DNA of 64,000 nucleotides from Formicarius rufipectus (GCA_013399695.1 VXAU01001761.1:1-64000); one strand, 5' to 3'. Shown: positions 11,743 to 27,198, counted from the first letter of the stretch. Notes: generated by a model not told the origin, from the sequence alone. Numbers and translations are program-made.

Positions 11743-14700
11743 CAGAATATGCCTTATCTCCATGAGGAGGCAAGATTTTGCTCTTAACCTAGGGTCAAAT
11801 CTAGAGTGAACTCCCAAAAATATCTTCATTTCCAAGTAGGACTTCTGAAATTAGGAAGGAGAGTTGTGTGCACCATAACAGGTGTTCATTGCACTTGTCA
11901 CTTTTCTCATGTCCCCACACATCCACAGGTGTCCTGTTCAAGCACTGCTAATGAATTCCTGCATGTATTTTTCTTCAGCCTCATGGCACAGAAGGCCTTT
12001 CTGTGTAGCTCTGGAGAAAGGCAAGGCTACAATAACTGGAAATCATTGCTATTCTGAATTCTAGAGTTTCTTAAAGTCAAAATCTTTCTTGAAATATAAT
12101 AACATGTTTTACTTGACGGAGAACAGAAAGAAAATAGAGCTATATGCCAATTTGTATTACATTCAACCCATTTAATTGCATTGACTTAGAGATATAAACA
12201 TGACAGCACATCCTGCTGTAGAGGATAGAGCTCCCGGGTGCTGAGTGCAGCACCTCTCTCCTCCTGCCCACCTGCTCAGCTGGCATCTCCACACTTGCTG
12301 GGACCACCATCCTCATTCCTTGCCTGAGCTGATTTGTCTCCCACTGAATTTACAGAGATGCCTTGCTGTCCACACCAACATCATCAGGATTTCAGCCTTC
12401 AGCTTTCCTACATTGCCTTCTGCTTCTCAAATGGGCCCTTACCACCCTTCCTGAGCCCCAGTTCCAAACACTTACATTTTGAGATGTCTGAAATTAAGTT
12501 TCTGACTTTGTGTTTTCCTGAAGTCATTCATTTAAGCCTCTACCTGTTCCTACAGCCCCACAGGGTTGGGAAGATAGCAGTACCCTTTGTGAGAGTGCTC
12601 ACTGCTTGGTGCTGGGAAGGACAGACCAGGCACTCTGCAGCACCTTCTCAGGTACAAGTTATTCCGGCTTCCCCTGCTGAGCTGTTAAAACTCCTCTCAA
12701 TGCTCACAATTTCTTTCACGTCCCTGGACACAGCCAGCTAACAAATATGCAGCACTATGAAAATTAAATGGAATTTAATAGCTAACTAAATATCACCATG
12801 GGCATTTTCTGATTGCATCGCACTGGAAGGGGGACAGCTGCTGCCATGTGCCATGTAGTCTCCTGTGCTGGAATGCAGCAACAGCTCTTTGAACAGACAT
12901 CAATGACAGATCTAAAACTTGTCTTTACATAGCAGGGATGTCAAAAACTTTTTTCTGTTTCGATTAATGTAAGAGTGAATAAAGTCCTCTATCTTCATAT
13001 TGCTAATCCTGAACACCTCTCTTTGACTGTGGTAAAGGAGTCAGTAGACAGTTTTAAAAAGCACTACAAGCTTTTAGAAGTGTTGAAATCTTAAGTGATT
13101 TCTTCTTTTTGATGTCTGTAATATCTTTAAATTCTTTCCCTCCTGGGTTACATGAGGAACTACCAGGATGCTGTTTGACCAGAAAATCTAAAGAATTCCA
13201 AACTGGTTTTGCCAGCAAATAAGTTAAAGGATCAGCCTGAAGATTCCTTGTGTACATCCTTATGAGAGCATCCTCACCTGTCTCAAACATTCCTGTGAAT
13301 GTTCCTTTAGATGTCCCTTTTCACAGTGTCTCTAACTCAGGCTTCTCATGCTCATGTCACCTCTTCACAGATCTTGTCCAACTTTTCCTTTCCCTTTCAT
13401 AGATCAAACTGTACACATTCTGTCATTCTTCCAGATTCTGGGCATGTAAGAGAAGGTTTGCACATTGCTTATTCATTCCTTCTTTTCTGCTGGATTTTTC
13501 CATGGTCTTAATGCCGTCTCATGCAAGCAACCCTAGGAGCCCTGCCCTTTTTCTGTACTGCATCTTTCCCACTGTTCTTAGTTGTTGCACTTGAATCATG
13601 AATTATCCAGGTTAAGACTCTCCACTTTTTGTGTCAATCTTTCCAACCTAAATCTGGAGGCAGTAACCTGTTAGGAAACCGCTGATTCCATATTCACTGA
13701 GCCTACACATTTTAGCTCACAGGGTTTTTTCAGTCAAGGGCATCGAGATCTGTGGTTCCCAGCTAACACTGGTGTGCAAAAAATCCAAAATTCTCAGAAG
13801 ATTAGATGTCACAGAAAAACTCTATTCATGATTTTACCTAATTTTTTTTGGGGGGGGCAACTCTACTGGTGGCCACACATTAATATGTTGTTACAATAGT
13901 AATAGTCTAACACAAATAATGTACTTTTAAGTATAAAACTGGCTCACAGTGTTATAGATACAAAGCCTTCATAAACTCACCAGAGCTCAATTTGAACACA
14001 CACAGATTTTCCAAAGTGTCACACTGGGCATTCAGGGCACGTGTATGGTCTTGTGGTGCCTTTTTATGCAACTAGCACAAATATTCTGTTTGCCAAACAG
14101 GACCCTGAAGTGCAAACTGAAGCTTAATGGTTACACTGCAGTGGAACAGTCCAAGTTGCTGCATTTTAATTGCCTCTTCTTTAGGAAATGGTACAACATA
14201 ATGAAGTGCTTGGATTCTGGCCATGATTCCAGTCTCCTGTGTGGTTCTGTCCTCAGAGCTGGATACCAGATATCAGAAACCCATTCTTGCTTCTTGTCTT
14301 TTATAAAGACTGGCAGCTACAATTTTAGGACAGCAGTGTTTTCAAGAGCAAATTTTCTGATGTTTGTGGGTGCACAGGGCACAGAGAATTGCACAAGCAC
14401 CACCTGCAAACAGTTTGTATGCACATTTCATGAAACTGCTGATTTTTTACCCATAGTTGAAAAGACACTTTTTATCTCTCTCCTTTCTCTTCCACACTTC
14501 TAACTCTATGACACAATTTGCATATGTGTCATTTCAGTGCAGATATTTTGCATTATGCCTTGGTAGAGGTTTCAAAAAGAGAAGAGCATCCGTCCCCATG
14601 AGGCAGACAGGTTCCTGTTCTTACATGGTATTTCTGGGACAGCTGTCAGGCAGTGCTCATCCTTTTCCTGGCTTTATGCATAGGAAGCTTCTTGTCTGCA

Positions 14701-17700
14701 AGTCAAAGTCTCTCTGTTGCCCTCTCCAAACCTGCAGGGACTGGGGACGTTTCCTTTCGGATACTGAAACCTCCCTTCCCAGACACTGTATGATGGGAGT
14801 TGTGCACTTGAGTCTACAGCACAAAAAAAGTAAGTGCAGACCTGAGACAAATCTCAGTTATTAATTGAACTTCACAGTGGCCTTGGGAAGCAAGAGGTTA
14901 TTAGCTTAACTACAGGATGGGGAAATTGAGGCAACCTCCCAAGGTCACACTGTGGAGGAGAATGATGAATAATCTTGTAGCCCAGACCTCAGCTCTTATT
15001 TCCAGACCACTTTTGCCTCTTAAGATATGGAATAGAGTACCATTGGAATTGTGGTGTAGAGTTCTATTAATAATCTATAGTCAAAAATATGGCACATCTA
15101 GCAATAAGAGCTGGAGGAAAATTTAGTAATTTCCTTTTTAATATATTTCCTTCAGTTCCACGGTGTTTCATATTAATTAAAAGAGACCCCTGAGCACTGC
15201 AGAACAGCAAAAACCTCAATCAGTCATAGCTGAGAATATGCTAAAACTTGGTGTGTTAAGCTTTCAGGCATGAATTTTGGTTTAGGTTTGAGGGTGTGCT
15301 CTGCTTTTTGTTGGCTTGGTTTTAAAATTCATATTTCTTGACAAATCAACTGAGTCACCTGAGGGGTCCCAAATCCAATAAAAGACTAAGTGATTTCTTC
15401 AAGATTTTCTGCCTTGTTACTTTTTAATTCCTTATCAAATAATTTATATGGAACTTCACCTATATTATAGTTCACTGATGCAGTTAATTTCAGTTTTTGG
15501 AAAAATAAACCTCCAGTGAAAATAGTCTTAGTTAATAACTGACATAAGAAATACAATAGTATTTTACCATTGTTGGAAATTGTGAGTTAATTTCAGAACT
15601 CTGATGATGAAAATATTATTTCAGGTTCCAGGCCCACGAGGCAGGTTGTCTGCTGAGGGACTGCACCAGGACTATATAAAGATAATTGGTCAGGAAAATG
15701 CAGCATCTGCTTTATCATGGTCAACTTTGGACTCACAACTGATTCAGAGCTATAGCCTACCCTGAGGTTCTCTAGATGAGCAAACTTGCAGGTGGATCAT
15801 CAACTCATAGGCAGGCTGACCTTCCTCTTCTAATTTGTGATCCAAGGTCAACGAAAGGCTTCTCAAAAACAAACTTGTCCTTCTCTCCATCTCGCTGCTC
15901 AGCGTGGCCTGGTTTCACAGATTCAGTGTGTCCAGAAAAGTGTGTAAATGTGTGGGGCTTATTGGAATGCAGTTGTTTTGGGAGATCCGTGATTCAGACC
16001 TGGCCTGTGCCTAAGAAGGCAGCAGCAACACAATCTTTAGTCACTCTTAGAGGTGTACACATATACCCTCTCCTCCTCACTGGCTTCTGATAACCTTCAG
16101 CCTCCAGGCAGATTCATGCAGTTATGACAATGAGGTTCACAAAGGTATAGACTATGGAGCTCCTGCATCAAGAGGCTGTACATACATCTCACATCAACAG
16201 CTCATATCTCCTTGTCCATGCTGATCCTTTACAATTAGGGAAGATATGGCAGCTTTTATTGGAGCAGCAATTTTCAGACAGGAATCTGGGAGGAGAGTTT
16301 AAAGCCTGTATCAATATGCCAAACACACAGAGACAAAGAGAAAACAGCTGAAGTGATGCCTGAATGCCAAACTCTTCCTGATTTCAAGTGAGATCCAGTC
16401 ACATATTTCCTATGAATGTAGATCTGTGACAGAATGAAACAGAACTTCCGAAACTCACAGTACATAACACTGATCCAATAAATAAGTTTCTATGGCACTG
16501 CTGAAATGATACCTCTACAGAAGAAAATGCATTATTTGGACAAGTGTTGGTGAGACTCATCTTGAGTTAAGGGGGGTTCATGCCAGCCCCAAGACCCAAA
16601 ACAGGATCAGAGGGACAGGTGAGCAGCAAACTCACAGGGTACCATGGCCAGCACCCCTTCCAGCTTTGTGTGGACCTGCCCTAATTGCTTCTGATCAGGA
16701 ACAATCTTTCACAAATTGCCACTTTGGAAGACTGCCTACAGAAGAAGTTCAGTGCCATGAGATATATATTCATTTTTATATACACACCTACATACACACA
16801 TATGCATGTGTACAAAACCAACAGCACATCAGTTATACTTTTGTACATTTCAAATCAGTAATTTCACTTCATTGCATTATGTTCTCACTCCAAGCCATAA
16901 TGCTGCCAAAAGTCTAAAAATCACAGGTTTTAATTTTCTCGTATTGTTAGACATATAATGACAGAAGTCACACCCAGAAAAAGAAATATAAGACCACATT
17001 TTAAATAGGCAATTAATACAACAGAGCATTTACTCTGGAGATCATTATAGATTTTGATAGGAAAATTATGTCCTCCCCCAAATATATATGATGAAAAGAA
17101 AGAAAAAAAATGAAGTATTGCAATTTACACAAGCAGCAGGTATTCAGAATTAATGGTATTTGTATTTCTAACTAGGTAATAGCTGGTTCCTGGGAAAAGG
17201 TACTTCACTGTGAGTTGGACCCATTGTGATTAACAATTTCAGAACACTTCCCTTACAATAAAATTTCTAAGTTAATTAAAGAAGACCAGGATGACACATG
17301 ATTCTATAATTAAGTAGGCATTATGGTCTCATCAGCAGACGTGAGCAACTCTGCATTCCACAGATCAAAAGGGAAGATGGTGACCTACATTTTCTCCTTC
17401 CTGACAGCAGGAACTGGTGAGCAGTTTTTGGTAACAGACCTGAGCAGAGTGGAACAGTGCTCAGCTGTGTTCAGGGGAGATTCCAGACCAGCAAAAACAA
17501 GATCTATCCAGCATGGCAAAGAGGAAAGCTCTCCTCTGACAGACATATTCTGTAGCTCTTGAGGTGCAGAAATTGCATTTTTAACACAGTAAGATCCTGA
17601 TTCAAATTCAGATGAAATTACACATTCCTGCTGACTTCTTGGAATTCCAAAATCTTAAAAATTCTGCCATATTTTCCAAAACTTCTTTTTTTGAAAGGTG

Positions 17701-19940
17701 CTTTATTTAATACCAGTATCTACAGACTGTCAAAGGGTTAACAATGCCTGTCCAGTTTTGGTAGCAGTTTCCCCTTAAATCACAAGGCCAAAGTCACTTC
17801 ACTGTGGCTAAGGTTTTCTCCTGGCAATGTGACTGAGAAGTTTTTCTCAGATGTTGGGCTCCCAACAGTCCCATTGACACTGTAATGGGGATTTTGACCC
17901 CACATTATGAGCTATGAGTCAGTTACTGAAATCTGACTGTTTCCCATTTCTGCATAATTCTTTAAGCATAATTTAAACTTGATAGAAAAAGGGAAGATGT
18001 CCCATTTCCTTCTCAGTTCCTCCAGTTATACAGTTTTCCAAACATATTAGGCCTCTGAGAAATAGATTAGCTTGAAACACAGATTAATAGTTTCTGCAGA
18101 AAGAAGGCCTCTTTTCTCCAGATGATATCATCAGTAACTCAGTCTACTAGTTAAATCTTCTCTTTTTTTCCCAAGAACACCAGCTGCACCAATCCATTTC
18201 CAAGACCTGCAAACAAGACAGATGAACTAAAAGAAAAGTGGTTTTTTCCTAGAGATTTGAATTTTGCACAGACTATTGTTCATGAAAGTTCAAGTGAACT
18301 CAAGAGTGATCACTTAAATCCCAAAACACAGAAGGTGCAGACATAACCAATAACACTGCAGTACCAAATTCAGCTGGTTTATTGACCTGAAACAACCCAC
18401 ACTGTAACAGAGCACCACTCCTTGGGTGCAGCTTTGTTTCCATTTACATACATTTCTGAGATGATAAATGAGGTCAGAAAAGAAGGCAGGGGAACCATGG
18501 GAGTTGTGCTTTACCCTGGAATGGCAGCTGAAGACCAGGTGAGGTGCCCTAGTAAGCAGAGATGTCTGTGTTTAGGCAACACATTGACATCCTTCATGTT
18601 CAGTGGATGATCATGAGTTATTTTTCTACACTCCTTCACAATCCATGTTCCAGTTCTGAAGGTAAAATCCCATTACTTCTTCTTTTACCTTTACATCACT
18701 TCTCACTATCTTCCATTAAAATAATTGAGAAAAGAAATTATAGGGGTAGTAAGATGCATTGCCAAAATTACTCATCTTTGAGGTCTGCTGTGAATTATTT
18801 GCTCTTGTATCTCATTTGAGCTCTATGACTCAGCAGCCAAATCTGCCCAGCAGTTAAAAAATCAATAGACTCCTACTGAGGAGTAAATGTGTTCCCATCT
18901 CCTGCGTTGATTTGTTCTGTAACCTCTGACACTTTACTGGGACCACTTTACTCTTTGGCTCCCACTTTGATTGTGAAATTGCATGGAGTAACAGCCCAAA
19001 GAGTGCAGTGGTAATTCTCAGTGTTGGGGAGCAGAGTCCCCTCTCCACTGAGCAATGTCCAGCAGCAGCACATTAGGGTTATTTGCCTCCTTCGGTCATG
19101 CTGCCCTTGCCCACTTTGGCCAATGCTTTTTCTGGTGAGCCCCGTGAGGCTCCCAGGGCAGCATAATGCAGCTGAGGAGCAAGCTCTGGTCCATGTCTTG
19201 CAGTGAGACCCCTTTCCCCTACCAAACCCCAGTGAAACTGTGAGCTGAACAAGCATTTGCCAGCACAAAACTCGCTACAGAGTTAACCGGGACCTGTGCT
19301 TACATTATCACTGGAAGTTGGAGCCAAATCTGTAAGTATATGGGTAACTGCAAGTCTTGCTGGCTTTATCATCACAGTATTTCTTAGAACTGTGATAGCT
19401 GTGTTAAAAAACAGGATCATTTACATGGATCCCTATGCAATATCATAAACCAGATTTCTTCCAGACTTAATACTGCTTCGTAACCTCCAACAGTTAGCAC
19501 CCATACTGTTTGGGTTGCAAGAGAGCTAATTTGTCACCTTTATAGCTTCCACAAGCAGTAGGATAAGAGCAGCAGTTTTAATTAAAAGTTTATATGCAAA
19601 TAGATCTCACAATTTGTGTGTGACAAATGCTTGTCCTCACCCTGTGGTTTCCCTGCTGCTGGTCAAAACAAAATTCTTGCCTTTGCAAAACTGAACATTT
19701 TTGTCAAAACACAGGAAGACTGCAGTTAATCTCACACCTTTATCTTGGACTTCTGTATGAGAGATAAATTTCTTTCTGTCATGCCTATTATTTTATCTGT
19801 TTAGGGCTTCATTCCACAGATTACACTATCTGGAATTAAGGCATCTGTATCTTCAGATGATCAGTTTGCAATTACTTTAAAACAACTATTTTCTTCTGCA
19901 TTAATGCCTAGTACCACAAATATCTCAACATTAATATACC
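11743..19940. other. Long non-coding stretch
   Basis: About 8 kb with no recognisable gene or transposon. The longest open frame is a 152-codon ATG frame on plus at 14045-14503. Its translation is Cys- and Phe-rich with no familiar domain, and its length is within what chance gives in 64 kb. A short G-run lies near 13850. Confidence 0.4.
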
Positions 19941-20041
19941 AGAAAACAAAACAAAACAAAACAGAACAAAAAAACAAAAACAAACAAACAAAAAAAACAC
20001 AAAACAAAAAAAAAAACCAAAACAAACAAACAAACAAAAAA
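19941..20041. repeat. (AAAAC)n/(AAAC)n simple repeat
   Basis: About 100 bases of AAAAC then CAAA units with A-runs. It resembles the islands at 5.0, 7.96 and 29.8 kb. Confidence 0.95.
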
Positions 20042-20204
20042 CTTTGAAGTATTCCCTTTTTAAGTAATTTTACAGCATGGTGACTATAGTGAAATAAAAG
20101 ATCCACAGCTATACTTGTACAAATTATGTTAATGGTCAAAAAATGTGAGAAATCATACATGTAAATGTGTCTAATTTAAATTATGTGGGTCTGTCTGCTG
20201 ACTC

Positions 20205-20315
<111 letters not shown>

Positions 20316-20434
20316 NNNNNNNNNNNNNNNNNNNNNNNNNNNNNNNNNNNNNNNNNNNNNNNNNNNNNNNNNNNNNNNNNNNNNNNNNNNNNNNNNNNNN
20401 NNNNNNNNNNNNNNNNNNNNNNNNNNNNNNNNNN
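20316..20434. other. Assembly gap (119 N)
   Basis: Unresolved bases inside the pyrimidine microsatellite. The true array length is unknown and may differ greatly from the gap size. Confidence 0.99.
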
Positions 20435-20519
20435 TTTCTTTTCTTTTCTTTTCTTTTCTTTTCTTTTCTTTTCTTTTCTTTTCTTTTCTTTTCTTTTCTT
20501 TTCTTTTCTTTTCTTTTCT
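20435..20519. repeat. (TTTTC)n microsatellite
   Basis: Pentanucleotide CTTTT units after the gap, so the repeat unit changes from 4 to 5 bases within the unresolved part. It is followed to about 20580 by a G/T-rich tract with GGTTGGTTGG, a 7-base G-run and a 4-base G-run. Confidence 0.98.
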
Positions 20520-23500
20520 GTTTTTGTTTGGTTGGTTGGTTTTTGGTTTTGGGGGGGTTTTTTGGGGTGTTTTTTTTTGTTTCCTCATATTAGCTTCCAT
20601 TTCTGATTCTTTCCTTCCCAAATCACTCTAAAATGGACTATTCTCTTCTTTCACTACCTAAACCAGCAGTTGCTGCAATTGCTGATATAATTGTTTCCAT
20701 AAACTGAAAGAAAGTTTTAGAGTGACTTTTCAAAATTAGCATATTGCAGTAGATCAGTTCAATATCATCTATCCTTTGTGTCACTATGTTCCATGCAAAT
20801 TCATTACCACATAGTCTTGAATCAGCACAAATTCAGTCTCTTTAGCACAGTTTTCTGAATTCAGGTACAGTGCTTTAAATATATGCAGACACTAGTGTAG
20901 TTATTCCAATGCACAATTATTTAACTGCAGTCAGATGTGACATCCAAAAATTTCATGCACAACCCTCTGTAGTGCTGCATCTGCATTGATTAAAGGATTC
21001 TACATCAATATGCACAAGCTAGTGTTTGCATATGTTTGGGTCTCTGCATCTGCACCTGTACATATACCAAGATATCAAAAAAATGGGGTTATAGATTTGT
21101 TGCATTTCTCACTCTAGTGATTGAAGGGAGACCTTTTGGGGCTTATTTCCTCTTAGAAAGAGAAAGAAATATGACATTTACCCTTCTTGGCATATTAATA
21201 TCCATAAAAAAGAACAGGATAAATGTTAAAAAACTGTTTGCCTGTTCTTAGCTCTCATCATATATTCAAAGATCAGAACTTTGGCAGTTCTTAGTATGGC
21301 AAAGAATTCCCAATGTGAATCTCTCCTGACAGTTGTTAAGGTTACCCCCTTACTCTTCCAAACTATATCAAATTTTCCATTGTCTTCTTTTCCTACACAC
21401 TCGTTGTTCACCTCTAACAGTCTTGTTGTGTAAGTGGTTTTTGCCTGAGTAACAATGATGAATGAGATTGCAATTGTTACATGTTTCCTAAATTGTTTGT
21501 TTCATTATCTTTTCCTGTATTTTTTCCTAAGCTATTACATTGCATTTGACTTCATTTGTGCATGTGATCAAATGACTTCAGTATTTAGCAAGCTCTTCAC
21601 CCTCTTAATTGGTGTATGCTATGTTTGAATTTACACAATTTTAAATGATTCTCTGAACAGCCCTCTTGCCTTCCACAAGTGTTATTCCATTTGCAACATA
21701 TAAACACATGCAGTAACTGAATGAGTAGCAGTTTCATTAATCCTTGCAATTAAGCTGTTTCATTCTGCATCCACATCCTTCTCCTCAAAAGTCCATGAAG
21801 CCTTTATGCTTGTGCAGTTGCTGGAGGTGACCTTGAAACTTGCTGCTTAGACTAGAGAAAATAGTATTTTTTCTGACTTGAGCACTGTTAATTTATTAGC
21901 AAGGTTTAAAACAAAAATCTTAAAAAAAACCCCACACCATTGTATTTAATGGACAGAGTTCATGAAACATGTGGAATACACTAACGACCTTAGACTGCTG
22001 GATAGACCTGGGAAAACAGCAATAGCAGATCAACCAATTATCAATTAATAATATTCCTCTGTATATAAGGGACACTGACACCAATTAACACAGAAGCAAA
22101 AGTGAAAAGACAGAGAGTCAGAAAATGTCCCTGACTGTCAAAGGCAAATAGATCATTAATCCTAAAATTCTCATGCGGTATTTACAAACTGTTTAGCCAA
22201 AAGACCAGCTATTGTGTTCCCAGTCTGCTTTTATTATTCTTGGGATGCACCATTATGTCAGCAATAAGGAAAAAGACACATAGTTTTGGGATTTGTCCAT
22301 GGAAAGAAGGGAAACAGCAAGATGTTACAAAAGGGCCACTACAGACTGCAGATGTTTGGCACTGCCAGATTTAAAGACTGATCTCCAGAAGAACCTGCCA
22401 GGAATAAAAGCCACGAACAAGTGTAGTTTTGCCAGCAAGAAAGTCAACAGATTTCAACTTACACCAGCAAAATGCTCCCAAAAGGTTCTTTTCCTTGTGG
22501 TTTGATAGAACCATGGAGCTTTATTCATTGATGCAACATAATAATGTTACAGTTTTCTCCTTTGTTGAGAAGTGGAACATGTGTAGAAGTTGACATACAG
22601 AGAACCAAGTTTACCGTGAGGGGTGATCAAGGCTACAGCCCAGAAGAGCACACAGCTCTCCACCTCCACAGCTGGTTGAGAGCCACATGGTGCAGAGCTC
22701 AGTCCTGACAAAGAAAGTGTGTGCCCTTGAATAACCTGTCTTGGAAAGTCTAGACAAACTGCTATGTCATTCCAAGGCACTTGCTGAAATCTGCTGTAAT
22801 AACTGAGAGCCTGAAGGCGCTGTTGTCCCTCGTTTCTTATTTATTCTTGTTTGCAATTTCTCTTCACTCTTGTTTTAATTTCAGAATAACTTTCTGCTGA
22901 GTCTGTATGGAGGGGCAGAATGCTGTAAAACAGACAAATGTGAGACAAGAGTTAGAAACACCAAACACTTCTGGTCTCTGTGTCCTAATGGAGATGTGAG
23001 TTCAGCTTTAAAATTGTTGCAGAATTCTTAATAGTTCCTCTTCACTGTACCTAACTTTATACCAACTGTCTGATAATAAAGTGATGTTCCCCCTGCAATT
23101 AACATAAGACAGTAGATTTGCAGCATTTTGGAGTCGCCATACCTCTAGATGCTGTCAAATCCTTCCTTATAACAACAGAGATTTTATTAAACCAGAGCCA
23201 GCCTGGTTTTCCAGTTTTAAAACTAAATGGAACAGTACAAAACTGCTAGAGCTGAAAGATGGCGTTGTACATTGGGTACCATGTAAATATGGGTTTGTCT
23301 CAGGAATCACTTTTTCTCAACCAAGGACAGAGGGCAAAAGGCCACTATTAACTCTATGTATCATATGTCACAGTAAGAAATCATCTATAGCAGACTGAAG
23401 ATGGACATGGATTTAGATTTGGTGTTTGCATGTGTCAGTAGTTAACGGAAGAAGCTCAGAGGTCCAGTCCTGCAGAACCAAATCATGTGAGTAAATCAGC

Positions 23501-26500
23501 TTTGGTGCTGATGAGGCCCATCTTGCACTTGTTGAAGTGCTCCATTGTGGAGTCCTTACCTTGCAAGAATGGTCCGTAGCTTGACTGCATGTAGCTCAGA
23601 GACTGTCAGCCTAAATGAGATCAATGCTATATAAGCACCAAGGACAACAGCTACCTGCTATTACAATATACATATAATAAATTATTTTTATATGAACATT
23701 TGACATCTGTCCATTCTAATGGAGAAACTTAGACTTGCATGCCACTCAAAACCATCTTCAAATAATACAAAGACAGTCAAGTATATTCTTTGATTGGAAA
23801 ACCTGAGTACTTATTTTTGTCTTTATTCCTCAAAGTGTTGTCATAGCCCAAATTTACAAATATATGCAATAAATGAAGCATTAAGATATATTTCCTTTTT
23901 AAGGGTAAGAGCAGTTTCAGTCAGAATCAGACCAAGGGCAGACACATTTTTCTGTGTGAGTAGGACACTACTGGCAGGTAGGAATCCCATTCCAGGCATC
24001 CCACCACTGCTACCTCAGTGCCTCATGCTTTCAGAGGATTGAGCCCTCTGATCTGCTGGAAGAGCTGCTTGCATAATTGCTCGCCATAGATTTTGTCAAA
24101 ATTCCAAGTAAAATGTACAGAATGGGTTTTTCTATCTGAGGTCTGAACCGCATGACAGAGTGAATGTACATCAGTTGGACTGGAAGGGCAGTAACATCCA
24201 AGGTGGGAGGTCATCTGGCTGCTTGTGGCAAGCAGAGGAATTAACACTCAGTGGTCTGTGTTGGCTCTGAGCAGAGCAGGACACTGCCCTCACTGTGAGA
24301 GTGGGAGTCTGGGCACAGCTGAGCTTGTACAATGCACAGGAGCACAGGGCAGAGGTCGCCTGGCTTGGGCCAGCAGTCTAACCACAGAATGGGAATTTGA
24401 AGAGCTGCATAATTTGGTCACAGTGTCCAAATGTGGTGCTGAGCTGTGACAAACAGACATAACAAGTGTCTTGGAGATTGCTTTGGCGTCTTCTGTGTGC
24501 ACTTGCCCTGCAGCTTGTTTTACAGCCTGCACATCTCCTGACAACCTTGTCTGTTCGTTGGTTATTCTGTCATAATGTGTTTACTTCTTACAGATGATTA
24601 GCACATCTTGGAAGCATTTTTTAAAGCTGTCTCTTGAACATGCCTCTAAGCGTGGTAAAATTATGTGTTTTTGTTAAGAGTGCGTTGCTGTCATCTTAAC
24701 TGTGAAAAACAGAAACGAGAAGCAGAGAAGCTGCTGTGTCTTTGCCAAAAGGTTTCATTTAAATATTAAAAAAATCAGCAAGCAACCAAGACACGTCCTC
24801 ATGTTCCCAGTCAGAAAACAGAGAGTTTTGCAGATAAGTCATTTTTTAACGTGGTGGATAAATCAGTCTTCCCAGTATAGTTCATCTAATTAACAAGGTT
24901 CAATATATCTTATGTGAATTACCTGTTTCCACACATCATGCTTTTAAAGAACTGAACAAAATTAGCACTGAAAACACTGCAAAGTATCAGTGGGAAAAAG
25001 CCCATCTTCGTTGTCTGTGAACAATGTTTCAGCAACTGTTCTCTAAATCAGAACTAAGATAATGTGAGCCCCACTATTGCCTTCCTTCATCCTGGGCCTG
25101 AGTTGCTCTCATGGATATCTTCTACCCACGTAAGCCAGTTTGCATTGTTTGGTGCTCAGTTTACGCAAAAGCACAGCCGTGTACTGTCAGAGGAGTTCAG
25201 TAGAACACATTGAGCCACATCATCCTGATGACACTTTCAAAATCTGTATTCAAACAAATTTAAGAAGCTGACCACCTTCTTTCTTAGGTGGATGCCAAAT
25301 TCTGAAAGTGGTGGTCAGTTAATTGTTTACCTTCCTTGAAGGGTGAGTTTGACATGCCGATGTATGGGAAGATGTCCTGTCCAAACAAATGAGGGACTAT
25401 TAAGAGCAGTAGTACTGGGACGAGGCCCTGGGCTATTAGAGGCGGTCGGGACAAATTGTTTTCAGTATTTTCTATCTCATTTCTTCATTGGGAAGTTCTG
25501 GAACTACTGCTGTACGTCTCCTCTCTGCAGAGAAACTTGATCTCAACTGTGTCACACTAGTACTCTTCCAGAAATGCCAACATGAAGCATAAAGTATGAA
25601 CCACAATTTCCATTGTCTTTCATCTCTTTCTCTGTTTCTTCTCTGCCACCAACCCACTCCCCCCCTGTATATCTCTGCAATGTTCTGGTGTTGTTTCAGC
25701 CACTCTTTCTCTCTAGAAAATGTCAACACATCATAACCACACCATGTGGTGTTAGGAGAATGCCCTCTGGTGTATTCAAGTACTTTATCACCTCTACACA
25801 TGAACAAAATTAAGCATCATCCTGGGCAAATAAAAGTTTTATGGTAACATAACATCAGCTGAGGAAATGTCAAGGCAGTACTTCAGCACTGCTTCTGTGT
25901 AGAGTGCTCGGAGCTGAGGGGTGTACTGCCAGTGAGCCCAGTGCTACACACACATACAGGCAAGCCCTGGGACACAGGCAAACACAGCTTCCAACATTCC
26001 AGGACAGGGGTGTGCACAGAATTTGATTTGCTTTCTCAAAAGCACAGGATGGACATTGGCAACTAGTGACATAGGAAGGATGCATGTCGGCAGTCATATC
26101 CCTCAAAGCAGAGCTTCTAGGACGGGAAAAAAAAACCAACAAACCCTCAGATGGGCTGAGGGAATACTCTGAGAAGAGAGAAAGAAGTGAGAGGAGATGC
26201 CTTCACTGGGACAGATACTGAATGTGGCACTGAAGATGTAGTTGTATTAAATGCATTTAGACACTACAACATTTAGTGAAAGACATACAGACTATTTCTA
26301 AAGATGTCTGATCTAAGTAGTAGGTTTTTATCCCATCTATAGAAAATAGAAAACACCTTCAGTTTATTTAAGGTAAAATCATTTGCAAAGACAAAAGCTG
26401 CATTTACAGAGATACTTCCAGTACTTTAACTGCAGATTACAGAAGGAGACACCATATTACCATCACTGAGCAAAACCCAACTGGTGTTCCTTGAAGCCAG

Positions 26501-27124
26501 TGGTAGACTACTACTGCCATCAGTCAGAAACAAATTGGGCCTTGAATATGTACTCATTTAAGTAAATTGCTTGTTAGCTTCTCCCATTAAATCTTCATTG
26601 CTAGGTTGAGCCAACCACTGCCAGGCTGAGTTAAAACCCACATTCATTTAGAGAGACAATGCAGAAGTCTAACAGTTGCAGAATATGAATTGTTTTGTCT
26701 TCTCTGCTTCCATCAGGTGCTACTTGCAGAGAAGAAAAGGCAGGCAAGGCAAAACCAGCCAGCACACAGCTCTGGCTGATATGAATTCACAGTCTCTGGC
26801 AGCCCAGTGTTGCCATGGCCGGTCATGAACCTAGTCTGCAGTGTCTCAGAACAGGGGCTTGCATGCCTTGCTCTGCCTAAATTTTGTCTTGCCCTGCCTG
26901 GAGCTGTGTTTTCACTTGGTTTTCTTGTTTTCACTCAGGTTTTTTTGACACACAATCCAATTACCTGGATCATAAGGTGAAGCTTTTTTGATCTCTGCAA
27001 GTCTGGAGACCTTCAAAAGTATCTCAGAATTGTGAGCTTGTGTATGAACTCCAAGTGCCAGACTGCCTGCATGTCCTTGTTGACCTCTGAGAAATAACTG
27101 AGAAGACAATAAACAGTTTCTATT

Positions 27125-27198
27125 AGATTTTGTTGCTGGAGAAACAATATGGTCTTTCTAACAGATTGTGTTGCTGGAGAATACAATATGGTCTTTCC
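27125..27198. repeat. Two-copy tandem duplication of about 38 bases
   Basis: Two adjacent copies of a unit that includes GTTGCTGGAGAA and CAATATGGTCTTTC. They differ by a few substitutions and one inserted T in the second copy. Confidence 0.9.

Noticed and set aside
14045..14503. 152-codon ATG open frame on the plus strand
   Set aside because: It has no recognisable domain, an odd Cys/Phe-rich composition and no splice or promoter context. A frame of this length is expected by chance a few times in six frames of 64 kb.
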